Source: Amorphophallus konjac (lineage: Eukaryota > Streptophyta > Magnoliopsida > Alismatales > Araceae). From it: a DNA stretch of 64,000 nucleotides. This document shows positions 22,601 to 34,372 of the stretch, in pieces. The translations under genes and the position numbers were made by a program. The notes beneath the pieces are model-generated. The model was not told where the DNA came from, searched no databases, and saw only the letters and a list, made by a program, of their open reading frames with translations. Each line of letters begins with the position of its first letter. Within the stretch, counting starts at the first letter, position 1. Where the stretch lies: contig CM040118.1 in NCBI GenBank assembly GCA_022559845.1, positions 446,088,053 through 446,152,052 of the forward strand, written 5' to 3'.

Positions 22601-24689
22601 ACGACGCCACTGCCTCCTGGGGATTCGAGGAAGAGGACTCGGTCCCAGTTGAGAGAGGCCGTCGGAAAGGCAAAAGAGGCGGTAACCCGGGTGACACGGG
22701 CACGTCGAAAGAAGGCTGGAGAGAAGGAATCGGTAACCGTCCTTCCTTCGGTTGTATCTTTTGAAGAGTTTGAAGCTTCCCGCACACAAGGGCTAGAGGC
22801 TGAAGGTAGGCTCTTTTTCTCTTCAAAGTGCATTAGCTTGTTTCGACTGCCTTGGCTAGCCCATGCTGACGGTTGCTGACACAGTTGCCGCGGTCGTCGG
22901 GCCGGAGGTGACGGTAGATGTAGCGGCTAGGGACGGGGCAGAGGAAGTCCCTACTACTCCCGTAGAAAGGGATCTGCCCTCTCCAACACCTAGGCAGGAG
23001 ATGGAAGGTAATCTATAGTTTAGTTGCAATAGCACCGCAAATCTTCATGTCTTTAGCTCGCTTGACCCCTTATTGCCGTAAATTGCAGTTGATATACAAC
23101 CGTCATTGCTTCCGGGCTCGGAGGGTGTAGAAGAGGCGATCCCCTCGGGGCAGGGCAGACCTGCTCTTGAGGTATCATCTATTGTTGCCCCTGGTGCGGA
23201 GAGCACTGGGGAAGTATCTGCCGAGCGTGATGCTCCTACTGGCGAGGCTCCTGCTCCGACGGCGGAGCGTCCTGAGAGAGCAGAGGGGTCCTCTTCCTCT
23301 GAGCAGGTAGATTATGGTGGCGGCTCCAGTGACGAGGAGCTCTCACTGATTGATCTCGAGACCAATGACGCCGGGGCGTCCTCGGCCTATGAAAGTGATT
23401 ATCTGACTTTCAGCCCGGCCCGGTTGTCGTGGGGCGGTCCCGAGCCGTCATTATCGCTTGAGAGTGAAGAGGCCGGTGCCGGGGGAGCTACTCTTAAATA
23501 TTTGAGCTTAGTACCCACTGAGGTAAGGACCTGCCCAGGGTCGGTGTTTGCTGTTCTTCTTTATCTTCCCTCCAGCCTCGTTTTTTTTAATGTATATATA
23601 TTTCTGATGCAGGCTGAGGTGGCGCTGCCAACCATGACTGTGCAGATACCACTCCCGGCTCTGGGAACGGGCCATGCAATTCTCCCGTCCGTCCTGCAGC
23701 CTATCGCATTGCGATACCCAAAGGACCTTGCAGCAGCCATGGTTCCAGTCGGATTCGGAGCACTCGTGGAAGTTGATAGTTCGGCGACAGCCGGAGATTC
23801 TCCGCCAATGGAGGCTGCACAGCAGTCAATTCTGGAAAAGGGTGGTCCTACTGAGATAGAAGCCAGAGAGATTATTGAAGAACAGACGTCTTCGGCTCTC
23901 GACGTTCCTGTTGGACCCCCATCCCAGGGGGCAGGCAAAGAAATTATTGTTGTTGAGGCTCCAGCCACCGTATCTGCCAGTGCGGTTGTTCCCCACCGCA
24001 GTGGGCTGCAGCTCATGCCATCGTCATCTTCCGGGTCGGCCGATGATATCTGGGCTGCTGTGGATAGCAGAGTGGAATTTGAACAGCCCGAGACGTCGCC
24101 ACTGGGTCTTCAATCTTCAAATGACCTTGTGTGGCAGTTTTTGGGGACTCTTCAACAGACCATAACGGCTAGCAGGGATTTAACTTATGTTCAGCTGAGG
24201 GGCTTGATAGAGCATCTTTCCTGATCGCTGTTGGCCTTTGGTTGTCCTATGGACGATTGGACTCCGCGGGTAGTCATGCTCCTGAAGTATGTAAACAGGA
24301 GGGAATTTCTAGGCCGGGAAGCAGCTGACCAGCTGGCGGCCATATCGTTGAAGCGGGCTGAAAGCCGAACAACCCTCATTTCTCTGCAAGAGACTGCAGC
24401 TAGGATGAGGGATGAAGCCAAGGCCTCTTTACAACATCGAAGCTTCCTAACGGCCCGGATGGCGGCATTACAGGCTGAACTTTCATGGGTAGAGGCCGAA
24501 CTTGAAGAAGTAGATCGCCTGGGAGTCCAGAAGGCGGAGGATGCAGAGATGGCCGAGGGACAAGTTGCTTCCCTTGAGGAGAAGCTATCTGAGCTGGAGG
24601 CCACCGAGTTCCGATTGCAAGAACTGACCCGCCATCCTTCCCTGGGTATTCCTGCGCTGGAGGACATCTTCCGACGCCCTCTGCTGTAG
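19672..24689 (+). pseudogene. Antisense plant-mobile-domain gene of the Tat element, seven exons, two nonsense codons
   Basis: Coding exons: 19672-20869, 20939-22420, 22506-22805, 22885-23007, 23089-23522 and 23613-24689. A leader intron lies at 19387-19666. Every intron is GT-AG and every junction keeps phase, giving 1538 codons including the stop. In-frame TAG (20557) and TGA (24222) interrupt it. The N-terminal half resembles the plant mobile domain (aminotransferase-like): CPEYNTFY, then LDLWSLSQLSGLPIDG near residues 257-292, and a GPLHFFNAW region later. The middle is acidic and Ser/Pro-rich, with a basic RKRTRSQLR stretch. The last ~150 residues are a coiled coil. Antisense ORFs of this kind are known in Tat elements; their function is unknown. 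It converges with pol. Confidence 0.8.
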
Positions 24690-25015
24690 TCTTTTTTTTC
24701 TCTTTATTTGCTCCCTTTTTGACGCACTTCATGTACTCCGGGGGATGGCTCGTGTAACATGTACCTTTTACTTCATAGTAATGGAAAATCTCCATCGTGC
24801 TTTTTGAATGAAGACTCCATCTTGTCATTATTCTTTTCTCTTCCATTCGCCCGTTGTTTCTAATCCGAGTGTATGAGTCACTAGGGCAGGAGAGCGCTCA
24901 CGCCTTCAGCAAAGGGGTGAGGTGTTCGCTCCACCGCGCCGTGACTTTTCTCGAGACTAACAACGGCCTATGCCAGCCGAGAGTCCGGGGGACTCAAGAG
25001 GGTATATCAAAACTG
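24690..25015. other. 3' region of the antisense gene
   Basis: A T-rich stretch follows the stop codon, with TGAATGAA-type words near 24808 that could serve in polyadenylation. No further gene is seen before the tandem repeats. Confidence 0.4.
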
Positions 25016-26046
25016 GCGGGTAAGCGGTCCTGCCGAGGATGGCAAGACCCGAGAATGGGTAGCGACCGGTCCTGTCGATGATGACGAAGGTCGAAAAAGG
25101 GTAGACGGTCTTGACGATGATGATAAGAACCGGACTAGGGTAGCGACCGATCTTACCGATAGTGACAAGGGTCGAAAAGGGTAGACGGTCTTGCCGATGG
25201 CGACAAAAACTGGATAGGGTAGCGACCGATCTTGCCGATGGTGACAAGGGTCGAAAAGGGTAGACGGTCTTGCCGATGGTGATAAAAACCGGATAGGGTA
25301 GCGACCGATCTTGCCGATGGTGACAAGGGTCGAAAAGGGTAGACGGCCTTGCCGATGGTGACAAAAACCGGATAGGGTAGCGACCGATCTTGCCGATGAT
25401 GACAAGGGTCGAAAAGGGTAGACGATCTTGCCGATGGTGACAAAAATCGGATAGGGTAGCGACCGATCTTGCCGATGGTGACAAGGGTCGAAAAGGGTAG
25501 ACGGTCTTGCCGATGGTGACAAAAATCGGATAGGGTAGCGACCGATCTTGCCGATGGTGACAAGGGTCGAAAAGGGTAGACGGTCTTGCCGATGGTGAAA
25601 AAAATCGGATAGGGTAGCGACCGATCTTACCGATGATGACAAGGGTCGAAAAGGGTAGACGGTCTTGCCGATGGTGACAAAAATCGGATAGGGTAGCAAC
25701 CGATCTTGCCGATGATGACAAGGGTCGAAAAGGGTAGATGGTCTTGCCGATGGTGACAAAAACCGGATAGGGTAGCGACTAATCTTGCCGATGGTGACAA
25801 GGGTCGAAAAGGGTAGACGGTCTCGCCGATGGTGACAAAAACCGGATAGGGTAGCGACCGATCTTGCCGATGATGACAAGGGTCGAAAAGGGTAGACGGT
25901 CTTGCCGATGGTGACAAAAATCGGATAGGGTAGCGACCGATCTTGCCGATGGTGACAAGGGTCGAAAAGGGTAGACGGTCTTGCCGATGGTGATAAAAAT
26001 CGGATAGGGTAGCGGCCGATCTTGCCGATGATGATGAGGGTCGAAT
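25016..26046. repeat. 79-bp minisatellite, about 12 units
   Basis: The unit is a dimer of two related ~39-bp halves: one with GCGACCGATCTTGCCGATGG and GGGTCGAAAAGGG, the other with TAGACGGTCTTGCCGATGG and AAATCGGATAGGG. The left end is more diverged, as expected at array edges. All three minus-strand frames stay open through much of it, giving long repetitive reading frames that I regard as artefacts. Confidence 0.93.
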
Positions 26047-26573
26047 GTGGGTTTGTTAAAGGATTTCCGGTGGGACTTTGATGGTTGTCCCTTTCGGAGT
26101 TTCATTGGGTGGAGAATAGGAGAGGAATTTAGAAATTACCACTTTACTGACTCAAGCCCCCTTTCGGGTTTTGGCCGGAGCCAGCCCCCTCTTGCTTTTG
26201 CCCGCGCGCCCTTTCGGGTTTTCACGCGGCGGGGTACCCGATTTTGCCTGCAGCGTCCCTTCGGGTTTTCGCCACAGCTCGGTTATAGACATTTTTGCAC
26301 TTGTCCTAATATAGGAGCAAGTCTGGCGGGGTATCTCTATTTTTAACCTCATTTTTTTATTTGTATAGGGTGGCAGGTCGAAGTGTAATGTTCGACTCCT
26401 GGTCGACAGTGGATGGCCCGTAGTGGCAACAATGTGAGAATGCCAGCTAGAACACAAAGCCTTTAGCCGACTCGGGTTTATTCATTAGCGGGAAGATAAT
26501 GCTAACGTAAGGAAGGGCTTTCGTGCCAATCCGAACGTAAGGCTCGTAATGGCGGTGTGGCGTATTCTTTTGG
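26047..26573. other. Spacer between the two Tat minisatellites
   Basis: It holds four close copies of CCCTTTCGGGTTTT or a variant, between about 26088 and 26270, perhaps a short decayed array. No gene is seen. Confidence 0.6.
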
Positions 26574-28683
26574 AAGCTCGATCAGGGCGGAATGCCACTA
26601 GACCAAGGAGAGGGTAGCTTGATCAGGGCGGAATGCCACTGGACCAAAGGGAAGGGTAGCTAGGTCATGGCGGAATGCCACTGGACCAAGGAAAGGTAGC
26701 TCGACTAGGGTGGAGTGCCACTAAACCAAGGAGAAGGGTAGCTCGGTTAGGGCGGAGTGCCACTAAACCAAGGAGAAGAGTAGCTTGTTTAGGGCGGAGT
26801 GCCACTAAACCACGGAAGGTAGCTTGGTTAGGGCGAAGTGCCACTAAACCAAGGAGAGGGTAGCTCGGTTAGGGTGGAGTGCCACTAAACCAAGGAGAAG
26901 AGTAGCTCGGTTAGGGCGGAGTGCCACTAAACCAAGGAGAAGAGTAGCTCGGTTAGGGCGGAGTGCCACTAAACCCAGGAAATGGTAGCTTGGTTAGGGC
27001 GAAGTGCCACTAAACCAAGGAAAAGGTAGCTCGGTTAGGGCGGAGTGCCACTAAACCAAGGAGAAGAGTAGCTCGGTTAGGGCGGAGTGCCACTAAACCA
27101 AGGAGGAGGGTAGCTCGGTTAGGGCGGAGTGCCACTAAACTAAGGAAAAGGTAGCTCGATTAGGGCGGAGTGCCACTAAACCAAGGAAAAGGTAGCTCGG
27201 TTAGGGCGGAGTGCCACTAAACCAAAAGGAAAAGTAGTTCGGTTAGGGCAGAGTGCCACTAAACCCAGGAAAGGGTAGCTCGGTTAGGGCGGAGTGCCAC
27301 TAAACTAAGGAGAAGAGTAGCTCGGTTAGGGCGGAGTGCCACTAAACCAAGGAGAAGAGTAGCTTGTTTAGGGCGGAGTGCCACTAAACCAAGGAGGAGG
27401 GTAGCTCGGTTAGGGCGGAGTGCTACTAAACCAAGGAAAAGGTAGCTCGGTTAGGGCGGAGTGCCACTAAACCAAGGAAAAGGTAGCTCGGTTAGGGCGG
27501 AGTGCCACTAAACCAAGGGGAAAAGTAGTTCGGTTAGGGCGGAGTGCCACTAAACCCAGGAAAGGGTAGCTCGGTTAGGGCGGAGTGCTACTAAACCAAG
27601 GAGAAGAGTAGCTCGGTTAGGGCGGAGTGCCACTAAATCAAGGAGAAGAGTAGCTTGTTTAGGGCGGAGTGCCACTAAACCAAGGGGGAGGGTAGCTCGG
27701 TTAGGGCGGAGTGCCACTAAACCAAGGAAAAGGTAGCTCGGTTAGGGCGGAGTGCCACTAAACCAAGGAAAAGGTAGCTCGGTTAGGGCGGAGTGCCACT
27801 AAACCAAGGGGAAAAGTAGTTCGGTTAGGGAGGAGTGCCACTAAACCAAGGAAAAGGTAGCTCGGTTAGGGCGGAGTGCCACTAAACTAAGGAAAAGGTA
27901 GCTCGGTTAGGGCGGAGTGCCACTAAACCAAGGGGAAAAGTAGTTCGGTTAGGGCGGAGTGCCACTAAACCCAGGAAAGGGTAGCTCGGTTAGGGCGGAG
28001 TGCCACTAAACCAAGGAGAATAGTAGCTCGGTTAGGGCGGAGTGCCACTAAACCAAGGAGAAGAGTAGCTTGTTTAGGGCGGAGTGCCACTAAACCAAGG
28101 AGAAGAGTAGCTCGATCAGGGCAGAATGCCACTAGACCAAGGGAAGGTAGCTTGATCAGGGCGAGATGCCACTAAACCAAGAAAAAGGTAGCTCGTTTAG
28201 GGCGGAGTGCCACTAAACCAAGGAGGAGGGTAGCTCGGTTAGGGCGGAGTGCCACTAAACCGAGGTAAAGGTAGCTCGGTTAGGGCGGAGTGCCACTAAA
28301 TCAAGGAGAAGAGTAGCTTGATCAGGGAGAGATGCCACTAAACTAAGAAAAAGGTAGCTCGGTTAGGGCGGAGTGCCACTAAACCAAGGAGGAGGGTAGC
28401 TCGGTTAGGGCGGAGTGCCACTAAACCGAGGTAAGGGTAGCTCGGTTAGGGCGGAGTGCCACTAAACTAAGGAGAAGAGTAGCTCGGTTAGGGCGGAGTG
28501 CCACTAAACCAAGGAGAGGTAGCTCGGTTAGGGCGGAGTGCCACTAACCAAGGAAAGGTAGCTCGATCAGGGCGGAGTGCCACTAACCAAGGAAAGGGTA
28601 GCTTGATTAGGGCGAAACGCCACTAACCAAAGGGGAGGTAGCTTGATTAGGGCGGAGTGCCACTAACCAAGGAAAAGTTAGCT
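26574..28683. repeat. ~41-bp minisatellite, about 50 units, with higher-order pattern
   Basis: The unit contains GTAGCTCGGTTAGGGCGGAG and TGCCACTAAACCAAGG, with a purine-rich, length-variable junction. Outer units at both ends read GATCAGGGCGGAATGCC instead of GGTTAGGGCGGAGTGCC. A rare variant with TAGCTTGTTT recurs at 26781, 27360, 27651 and 28065; the spacings (579, 291, 414 bp) are multiples of the unit, and 579 and 291 match one or two seven-unit blocks. The array lies just after integrase in the sense direction. Confidence 0.93.
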
Positions 28684-28691
28684 CCGACCGA

Positions 28692-30060
28692 TCACTCGGG
28701 ACATGTCGGCTGCGCTGCATGATACAGCTTAATGTGTTTTCCGTTGAGGGGAGAGAACTGAATGACTCCTTTATGGTCTACAAGGACATAGGCACCCCCT
28801 TCATATACTCGGCGGACGATATACGGCCCGACCCAGTTTTTGACCAGCTTCCCTTTGGGGTTGGAGGCCATCACTTCTTTTCTTTTGACCATTACCAGGT
28901 CTCCTTTCTTGAATTCTCGACCCTTGACTAGCTTGTCAAAAGCAAGGGCCATGCGAGCTTGGTAGAGTTGGATGTTTTACTGTGCCCGGAGGCATTTTCC
29001 TTCGAGCTCAGCGAGCTCCTCCAATCTTTTTTCTGCATTGGTCTGCTCACCACTGACTAGTCCGTTCTGGATGGCAACTCGTAATGAAGGAACTTCAAGT
29101 TCAATGGGCACTACAGCTTCCGACCCATAGACAAGGGAGAAAGGTGAACAGCCGGTTGGGGTCTTGTAGACAGTACGATAGGCCCAAAGTGCTTCGTACA
29201 TCCTTTCTTCCCAATCTTTTTTATTAGACTTGACAGTCTTTGCCAGCAATGTACATAATGTCTTATTAAAGGCTTCTGCGAGTCCATTGGCCTGAGGGTT
29301 GTCGGGGGACGATGTCCTCCAGTCGATTTTGTATTTGTCGGCCAGCCGATAAACCTTCTGGTTCCTAAAATGACTGCCATTATCAGAGATGATTCGGCTG
29401 GGGATCCCGAACCGAAATATTACATTCTACCGGAAGAACCTTGCAACTAGTTCTCCCGTCACATCTCTTAGTGCTATTGCCTCCGCCCATCTGGAGAAGT
29501 AGTCTGTAGCTGCTAAGATGTATCTGCACCCTGATGAAGATGCTGGTAGCGGCCCTACTACGTCCGTGCCCCACTGAGCAAACGGCCAGCTTGGTAGGGT
29601 GGGATGCAATGGCACTGGAGGTCTCCTTGCCACATTAGCGTGTTCTTGACACTTCTGACAAGCTTTGGCAAACCTGCAGCAATCATCAAATATAGTGGGC
29701 CAATAGTAACCCAGTTTCTTTATCTCAATTTTCATCTTCGAGCCAGCCTGGTGTGCTCTAGCTGATCCTGCATGGACCTCCTGCATCACCTGTCCCGCTT
29801 CTGCTGAAGACAAGCAACGGAGTAGGACTTTCCTTCGGGCATCTGCCATAATTCGGAACAAGGTCCCGCTTCGCATCTCGTAAGAATCCTTGATCCTCAG
29901 GAGCTTCATCCTCTGTTCCTTTTCTTTTGGACGTTGCTGGTGTTGAAACCAGTGTAGGAGATGCTCTCGCCAATCGGGCCGCTGAACCCCTTCGATGACT
30001 GCTACTTCCATTTCTTGTTCGTCGGCCAGGACCCCTGTTACGCTGGGGACTTGTCGGCGG
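28692..30060 (-). pseudogene. pol: Gypsy integrase
   Basis: In one frame with upstream pol, interrupted by nonsense codons near 29427 and 28977. The HHCC zinc region is visible (EVHAGSARAHQ ... GYYWPT ... CQKCQ). The catalytic core shows Asp in GTDVVGPL, Asp in ISDNGSHF and Glu in GLAEAFNKTL. The C-terminus has the GPY/F motif (KNWVGPYIVRR). No chromodomain follows, as expected for Tat. Integrase would insert the DNA copy into the genome. The minisatellite starts right after its stop. Confidence 0.9.
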
Positions 30061-30119
30061 TTGATCACTATTATATTCAGGCTTGTGTCTGGCGGGACCG
30101 CCAATGAACTGGCCAGCTT

Positions 30120-32010
30120 AGCGAGGGCGTCTGCCTGAGCATTCCAGCCTCGATTGATGTGCTTGATGCTGATGAAGTAAAATCTTTACATCAGGCGAGT
30201 TGCCAACTGGTGATAGGGGAGGAGCTCTTGCTTTCACACATCGAACTCTCCTTCCAGCTGTTTTATAACTAGCATGGAGTCTCCGAATGCTTCCAGCATC
30301 TGAATTCCCATGGACAGAGCAATTTGCAACCTGATTATCAGGGCTTCATATTCCACTTCATTGTTGGTGCATTGTTTGTTTATGGAGCAAGATGTATGTA
30401 CCACTTCTCCTTCTGGGGATTTCAAGACTATGCCTGCTCCTGCTCTGACCCTGGATGATCCGGTGGCAGAGGTGTCAATTCTGGAAGCGCCATCAAAGTA
30501 TAGCTGCCATAGAGAGGGCTGTACTTGCACGGCTTCTAGGGTTTCATCTTCAAGAAGCTCCGGCTCCAACGGGCAATCCCCAGGCACTGGGTGCTCAGCG
30601 AAGAAGTCTGCAATAGCTTGGCCCTTGACGGCCTTGCGCGGCACGTAGGAGATATCAAACTCCATAAGGATTACCGCCCATTTGCCCAGGCGGCCTTTGA
30701 GTGCCGGTTGAGACATGATGTACTTCAGGGGATCCTCTTTGGACACCAAGCTGATTTCATGCGACAACATATAGTGTCGGAGCTTCTTAACTGCGAAGAC
30801 CAGCGCCAGACAGATCTTCTCAATATGAGTATATTTCTCCTCAGTTCTGACCAGTCTCCGACTGAGGTAATAAAGGGCTTGCTCTTTCCCTTCTTCACTA
30901 TTCTGGGCCAGCATTGCCCCCAGAGAATTATGTGTAGCTGCTATATACAGTATCAATGGTCATCCTTTCACCGGTGCGCCCAACACTGGAGGAGTTTTCA
31001 GATAGTCTTTCAGCTTGTCAAAGGCCGTCTGGCAATCTTCATCCCAATAAAAGGGAACCTCTTTCATCATCAACTTGTGAAAAGGCTGACATCGCCCTGA
31101 CAAATTGGAAATGAACCGCCGGATATAAGCTAAGCGGCCCTGTAGTGATCTCAGCTCGGAGATGTTCCTTGGCGGAGGTAACTCCTGAATTGCTTTGATC
31201 TTTGCGGGGTCTATCTCGATTCCCCGATATCGGACGATGAAACCCAGGAATTTTCCGCTCGACACTCCGAACGGACATTTCATGGGGTTCATCTTTAGCT
31301 CATGCTGCCTCAGCCTCTGAAAGACAATCCGGAGGTCTTGCAGATGATCTTCTTTTCTTTTGGTCATGACCACCAGGTCATCTATGTAGCATTCGACCTT
31401 GTGGTAGAGCAACTCGTCAAAGATTTTGGTCATTGCGCGCTGATAGGTTGCGCCAGCATTTTTCAGTCCGAACGGCATTCTCTTGTAATGATAAATGCCT
31501 TTAGGAGTTCGGAAAGCAGTATGGACTCGGTCAGGCTCCGCGATCCAAATCTGATTGTAACCAGAAGACCCATCCATGAATGACAGGGCTTCATGGCCGG
31601 TTGTAGCATCAATCATGACCTCGGTTATTGGCACCGGGAAGTCATCTTTGGGGCAGGCTTTATTTAGATCTCGGAGGTCGACACATATCCGGATCTGTCC
31701 ATTCTTCTTCTTCACGGGGACGATATTCGCCAGCCATGTAGTGTACTGGTTTTCTTCAACAAATCCCACGTCAATGAGCTTGTCGACTTCAGTACAAATT
31801 TGGGTGATGAGCTCTGGCCTCATGCGCCGCGGTGGTTGCTTCACTGGCTCGGCCTCAGGGCTGATTGTTAGCTCATATTGTGAGACAACGGGGCTTAGAC
31901 CTGGCATCTCTTTGTAAGTCCAGGTGAAGCAATCCCGGTACTCTAGCAGCAGCTGGATGTACAGCTCCCGTTCTTCTGGGGACAGTTGGGCACTGAGGAA
32001 GGTGGGCGCC
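30120..32010 (-). pseudogene. pol: Gypsy reverse transcriptase with two RNase H domains
   Basis: RT motifs in order: IVPVKKKNGQIRICVDLRDL, SFMDGSSGYNQI, MPFGLKNAGATYQR and YIDDLVV with the paired Asp. An in-frame stop at about 30960 separates RT from the first RNase H (TEEKYTHIEK ... QAIADFFAE), which lacks the usual first Asp. A second RNase H of the archaeal-like type follows (LYFDGAS, EYEAL, FGDSML), with stops at about 30234 and 30187 before its final NAQADALAKLAS segment. Two RNase H domains are diagnostic for the Tat lineage. Confidence 0.92.
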
Positions 32011-34372
32011 TAGGGTCCTCCTCATTTCTCAAGTTGACTTCTATTAGTTCATCGACTGTGGCCTGGCCTCCGTCTTCTATCTCCGGAGGTGTCGGTTGGA
32101 GGTCAACGAAGTCTGGAATACCATCTTGAGGGTCGAGTACTTCGACTTCCTTGTCGGATATCGCCAGAGCCTCACGAGGTTTCTTGATTTCTTGTGCTAG
32201 CGGCTGGGTGGATTGTTCTATTAGCAAATCCATTACCGTTGTAGCTCCTAAGGGCGAGAGAGCAGCTTTAGTGTTTGTAGATGAGGTTGTAGCCATGATG
32301 GGCTGGTAGCTGTTTACTGCCGGACTCGGACAACATACTGGTTTTATAGCAGAAGCTGAGGAAGTCTCGCCTTCTGGGACAGTTGTATCTTCCGCAGAAG
32401 TGGCTTTTTCTTTCCTGGTAGCTGCCTCCCCTTGATTGGAGTTGACCAAGGCTTCCCTGATTGGCAGAAAGGGTGTTGAAGTTGTCATTAGTAGGACCCC
32501 TGTGGAGGGAGAGACTCCTACTTCTTGAATGTCTTCGACTTCGCTGCTGCTAGCCGTATCAAATTCGGCTTGAAAGGCCGCTTCTTCAGGATGAACTTGC
32601 TCCCAGCATCGGCAAGGGGCCGAGGTTTCTACTTCTTGATTCCCGGACCGAGCCAGTTCAAGATATTCGGCTTCCACCGGATACTCATCAAAGGTTGCCC
32701 CCAGAGGGCTATCTTCAGTAGGATAGAAGGCGGAGATAGTATCCACCTCGTACCGCCCACTGTAATAATATTCCTCCAGGGTGAAGCCCAACCCTGGATG
32801 CTGAGAGACACGTCTCATTTCCTTATCCAGATTTGCAGGATACCACATCTTCTGGAAAGCTTCTTTGCGCTTTTGAGACTGATCGGGAGGAAGGTGTTGC
32901 TTCTGAAACATTCTGGCCATCCGATCGGTCGTGAACGCCAGACCTTGGACAGGAACCCGCGGGTTGGCTAGATCTTCAGGGAGGCTGCAGTCTGTGTCTT
33001 CTCGAGTGGGATGCTCCTCAGCTGTATAGAACAAGTTGCTGGGCCCATCTTCCTGTGTCACCTCCCAAGCTTTGAAAGGTTCGACAGTGGGGTCGTTGAG
33101 GCCGAGGACTGGCTTGGTGAGGCCGGCCTGGACTCCGATGCGGTCGCGCTGTCGATTGACCTGCACTTTCTTAGCTTTGGGATATAATGCTGGGGGTGTT
33201 ATCCTGTCGACGTCTCCAGAAGCTGTGATGTGGGAGACCACCTTCGGCTTGACATATCCGCGTGGCGGTGGTGGATACCAACCGTCACCCGATCTATTCT
33301 TCGAGGCCCCTATGGGGGCTTTAGCTTCAGAAACCTTCCGGAGAGGCCCCGTATATAGGTTGGCGTCTGCCAAGTGACATTCAAATACCTCGAACGGGTG
33401 GAGATCAGCAAATATCCTCTCCTCCTTCTCTTGGAGGCTGTATTTGATGCATTGGTGGAGCGTGGAGGGCACCACCATATTCTCATGCAGCCATGGGCGG
33501 CCGAGCAGCGCCTTGTAGGAGGTGCGAGAGTCAATGACATGAAACTGTACTGTTGTAGTGAAATGTGCCAGGGTCAGCGTAAATTCTGCCACTCCCATAG
33601 ATACTTCACATTTTTGGTTGAAGCCAGCTATACGCATATCCCCGACTTTCTCGAGATGCACATTAAAGTGGTGCCTCTCGTATATTCTGTATGGCAGGAT
33701 GTTGACTGCTGCACCGGGATCAACCAGTATTCTGTTCAGCTCCCTTCCATTCAGGTGCCCTTTCATATACAGCGGCCTGTTGTGGCTGGCATTAGGTAGT
33801 AGCATGTCTTCCGGAGAGAAGGTCATACTGGCTTCTGGTATAGCCTCGGCTATGCAGGCTTCAAAATGAGCAGGCGTCTGCAGAGCAGTGATGATCGCCT
33901 GTCGAGTTTCTTCACTTAAAGAGAGAATTTCCTAGATCGTAAATCGAGCGGGGAGCTTTTTGAGCAACTTCATTATTTGGCTCCCAGCCCGGACATTGGA
34001 GAGCTTCATCTCTTCAGCCTATCTGGGCTTGGGGAGGTTTTGATTTGTGGGTCCAGACGGACCTGCTTCATCTTCCTCGGACTCGGCATCCTCTTGGCTG
34101 GCACCGGCTGTTGGGTCTTCTTTATTAGTTACTGTAGGGCAAGCTCCATCTGCATTTGCATCCTCAGTAGATTGCGCTGGCTGCGGGTGAATGGCCCCGG
34201 GTGTAGGGTTAGCCTCTTGATAGGGCTGTTTCCCCTTTGACATTTTCATAAATTCAAGGAATGAAGGGACTGCCTTGCCCCCACTTTTGTTGTATAGGCC
34301 TGACGGAGGGGGGATTTGAACTCCCTTAACCTCCGGCGGAGGTGTCTTGTAGGGTTGCTCCCCTCTGAACAT
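32011..34372 (-). pseudogene. Gypsy protease region
   Basis: The retropepsin motif is RILVDPGAAVNILP (DPGA in place of the usual DSG/DTG), about 60 residues after the segment start near 33826. GRPWLHE follows, the usual end of the domain. A long, poorly conserved linker leads to RT. In-frame stops lie at about 34019 and 33936. A one-base shift near 32010 moves the frame relative to RT, where the LSAQLSPEERELY block begins. No splice sites bracket the shift, so I read it as a deletion and not as the PR-RT intron known in Ogre elements. Confidence 0.85.

Noticed and set aside
24957..26105. Minus-strand reading frames of up to 290 codons with a repeated histidine- and arginine-rich unit
   Set aside because: They come from the 79-bp minisatellite, which has no stop in any minus frame, and they lack promoter or domain evidence.
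31943..32050. Possible Ogre-type intron between protease and RT
   Set aside because: The frame change sits inside a continuous conserved segment and fits a one-base deletion; no GT-AG pair is placed to remove it.
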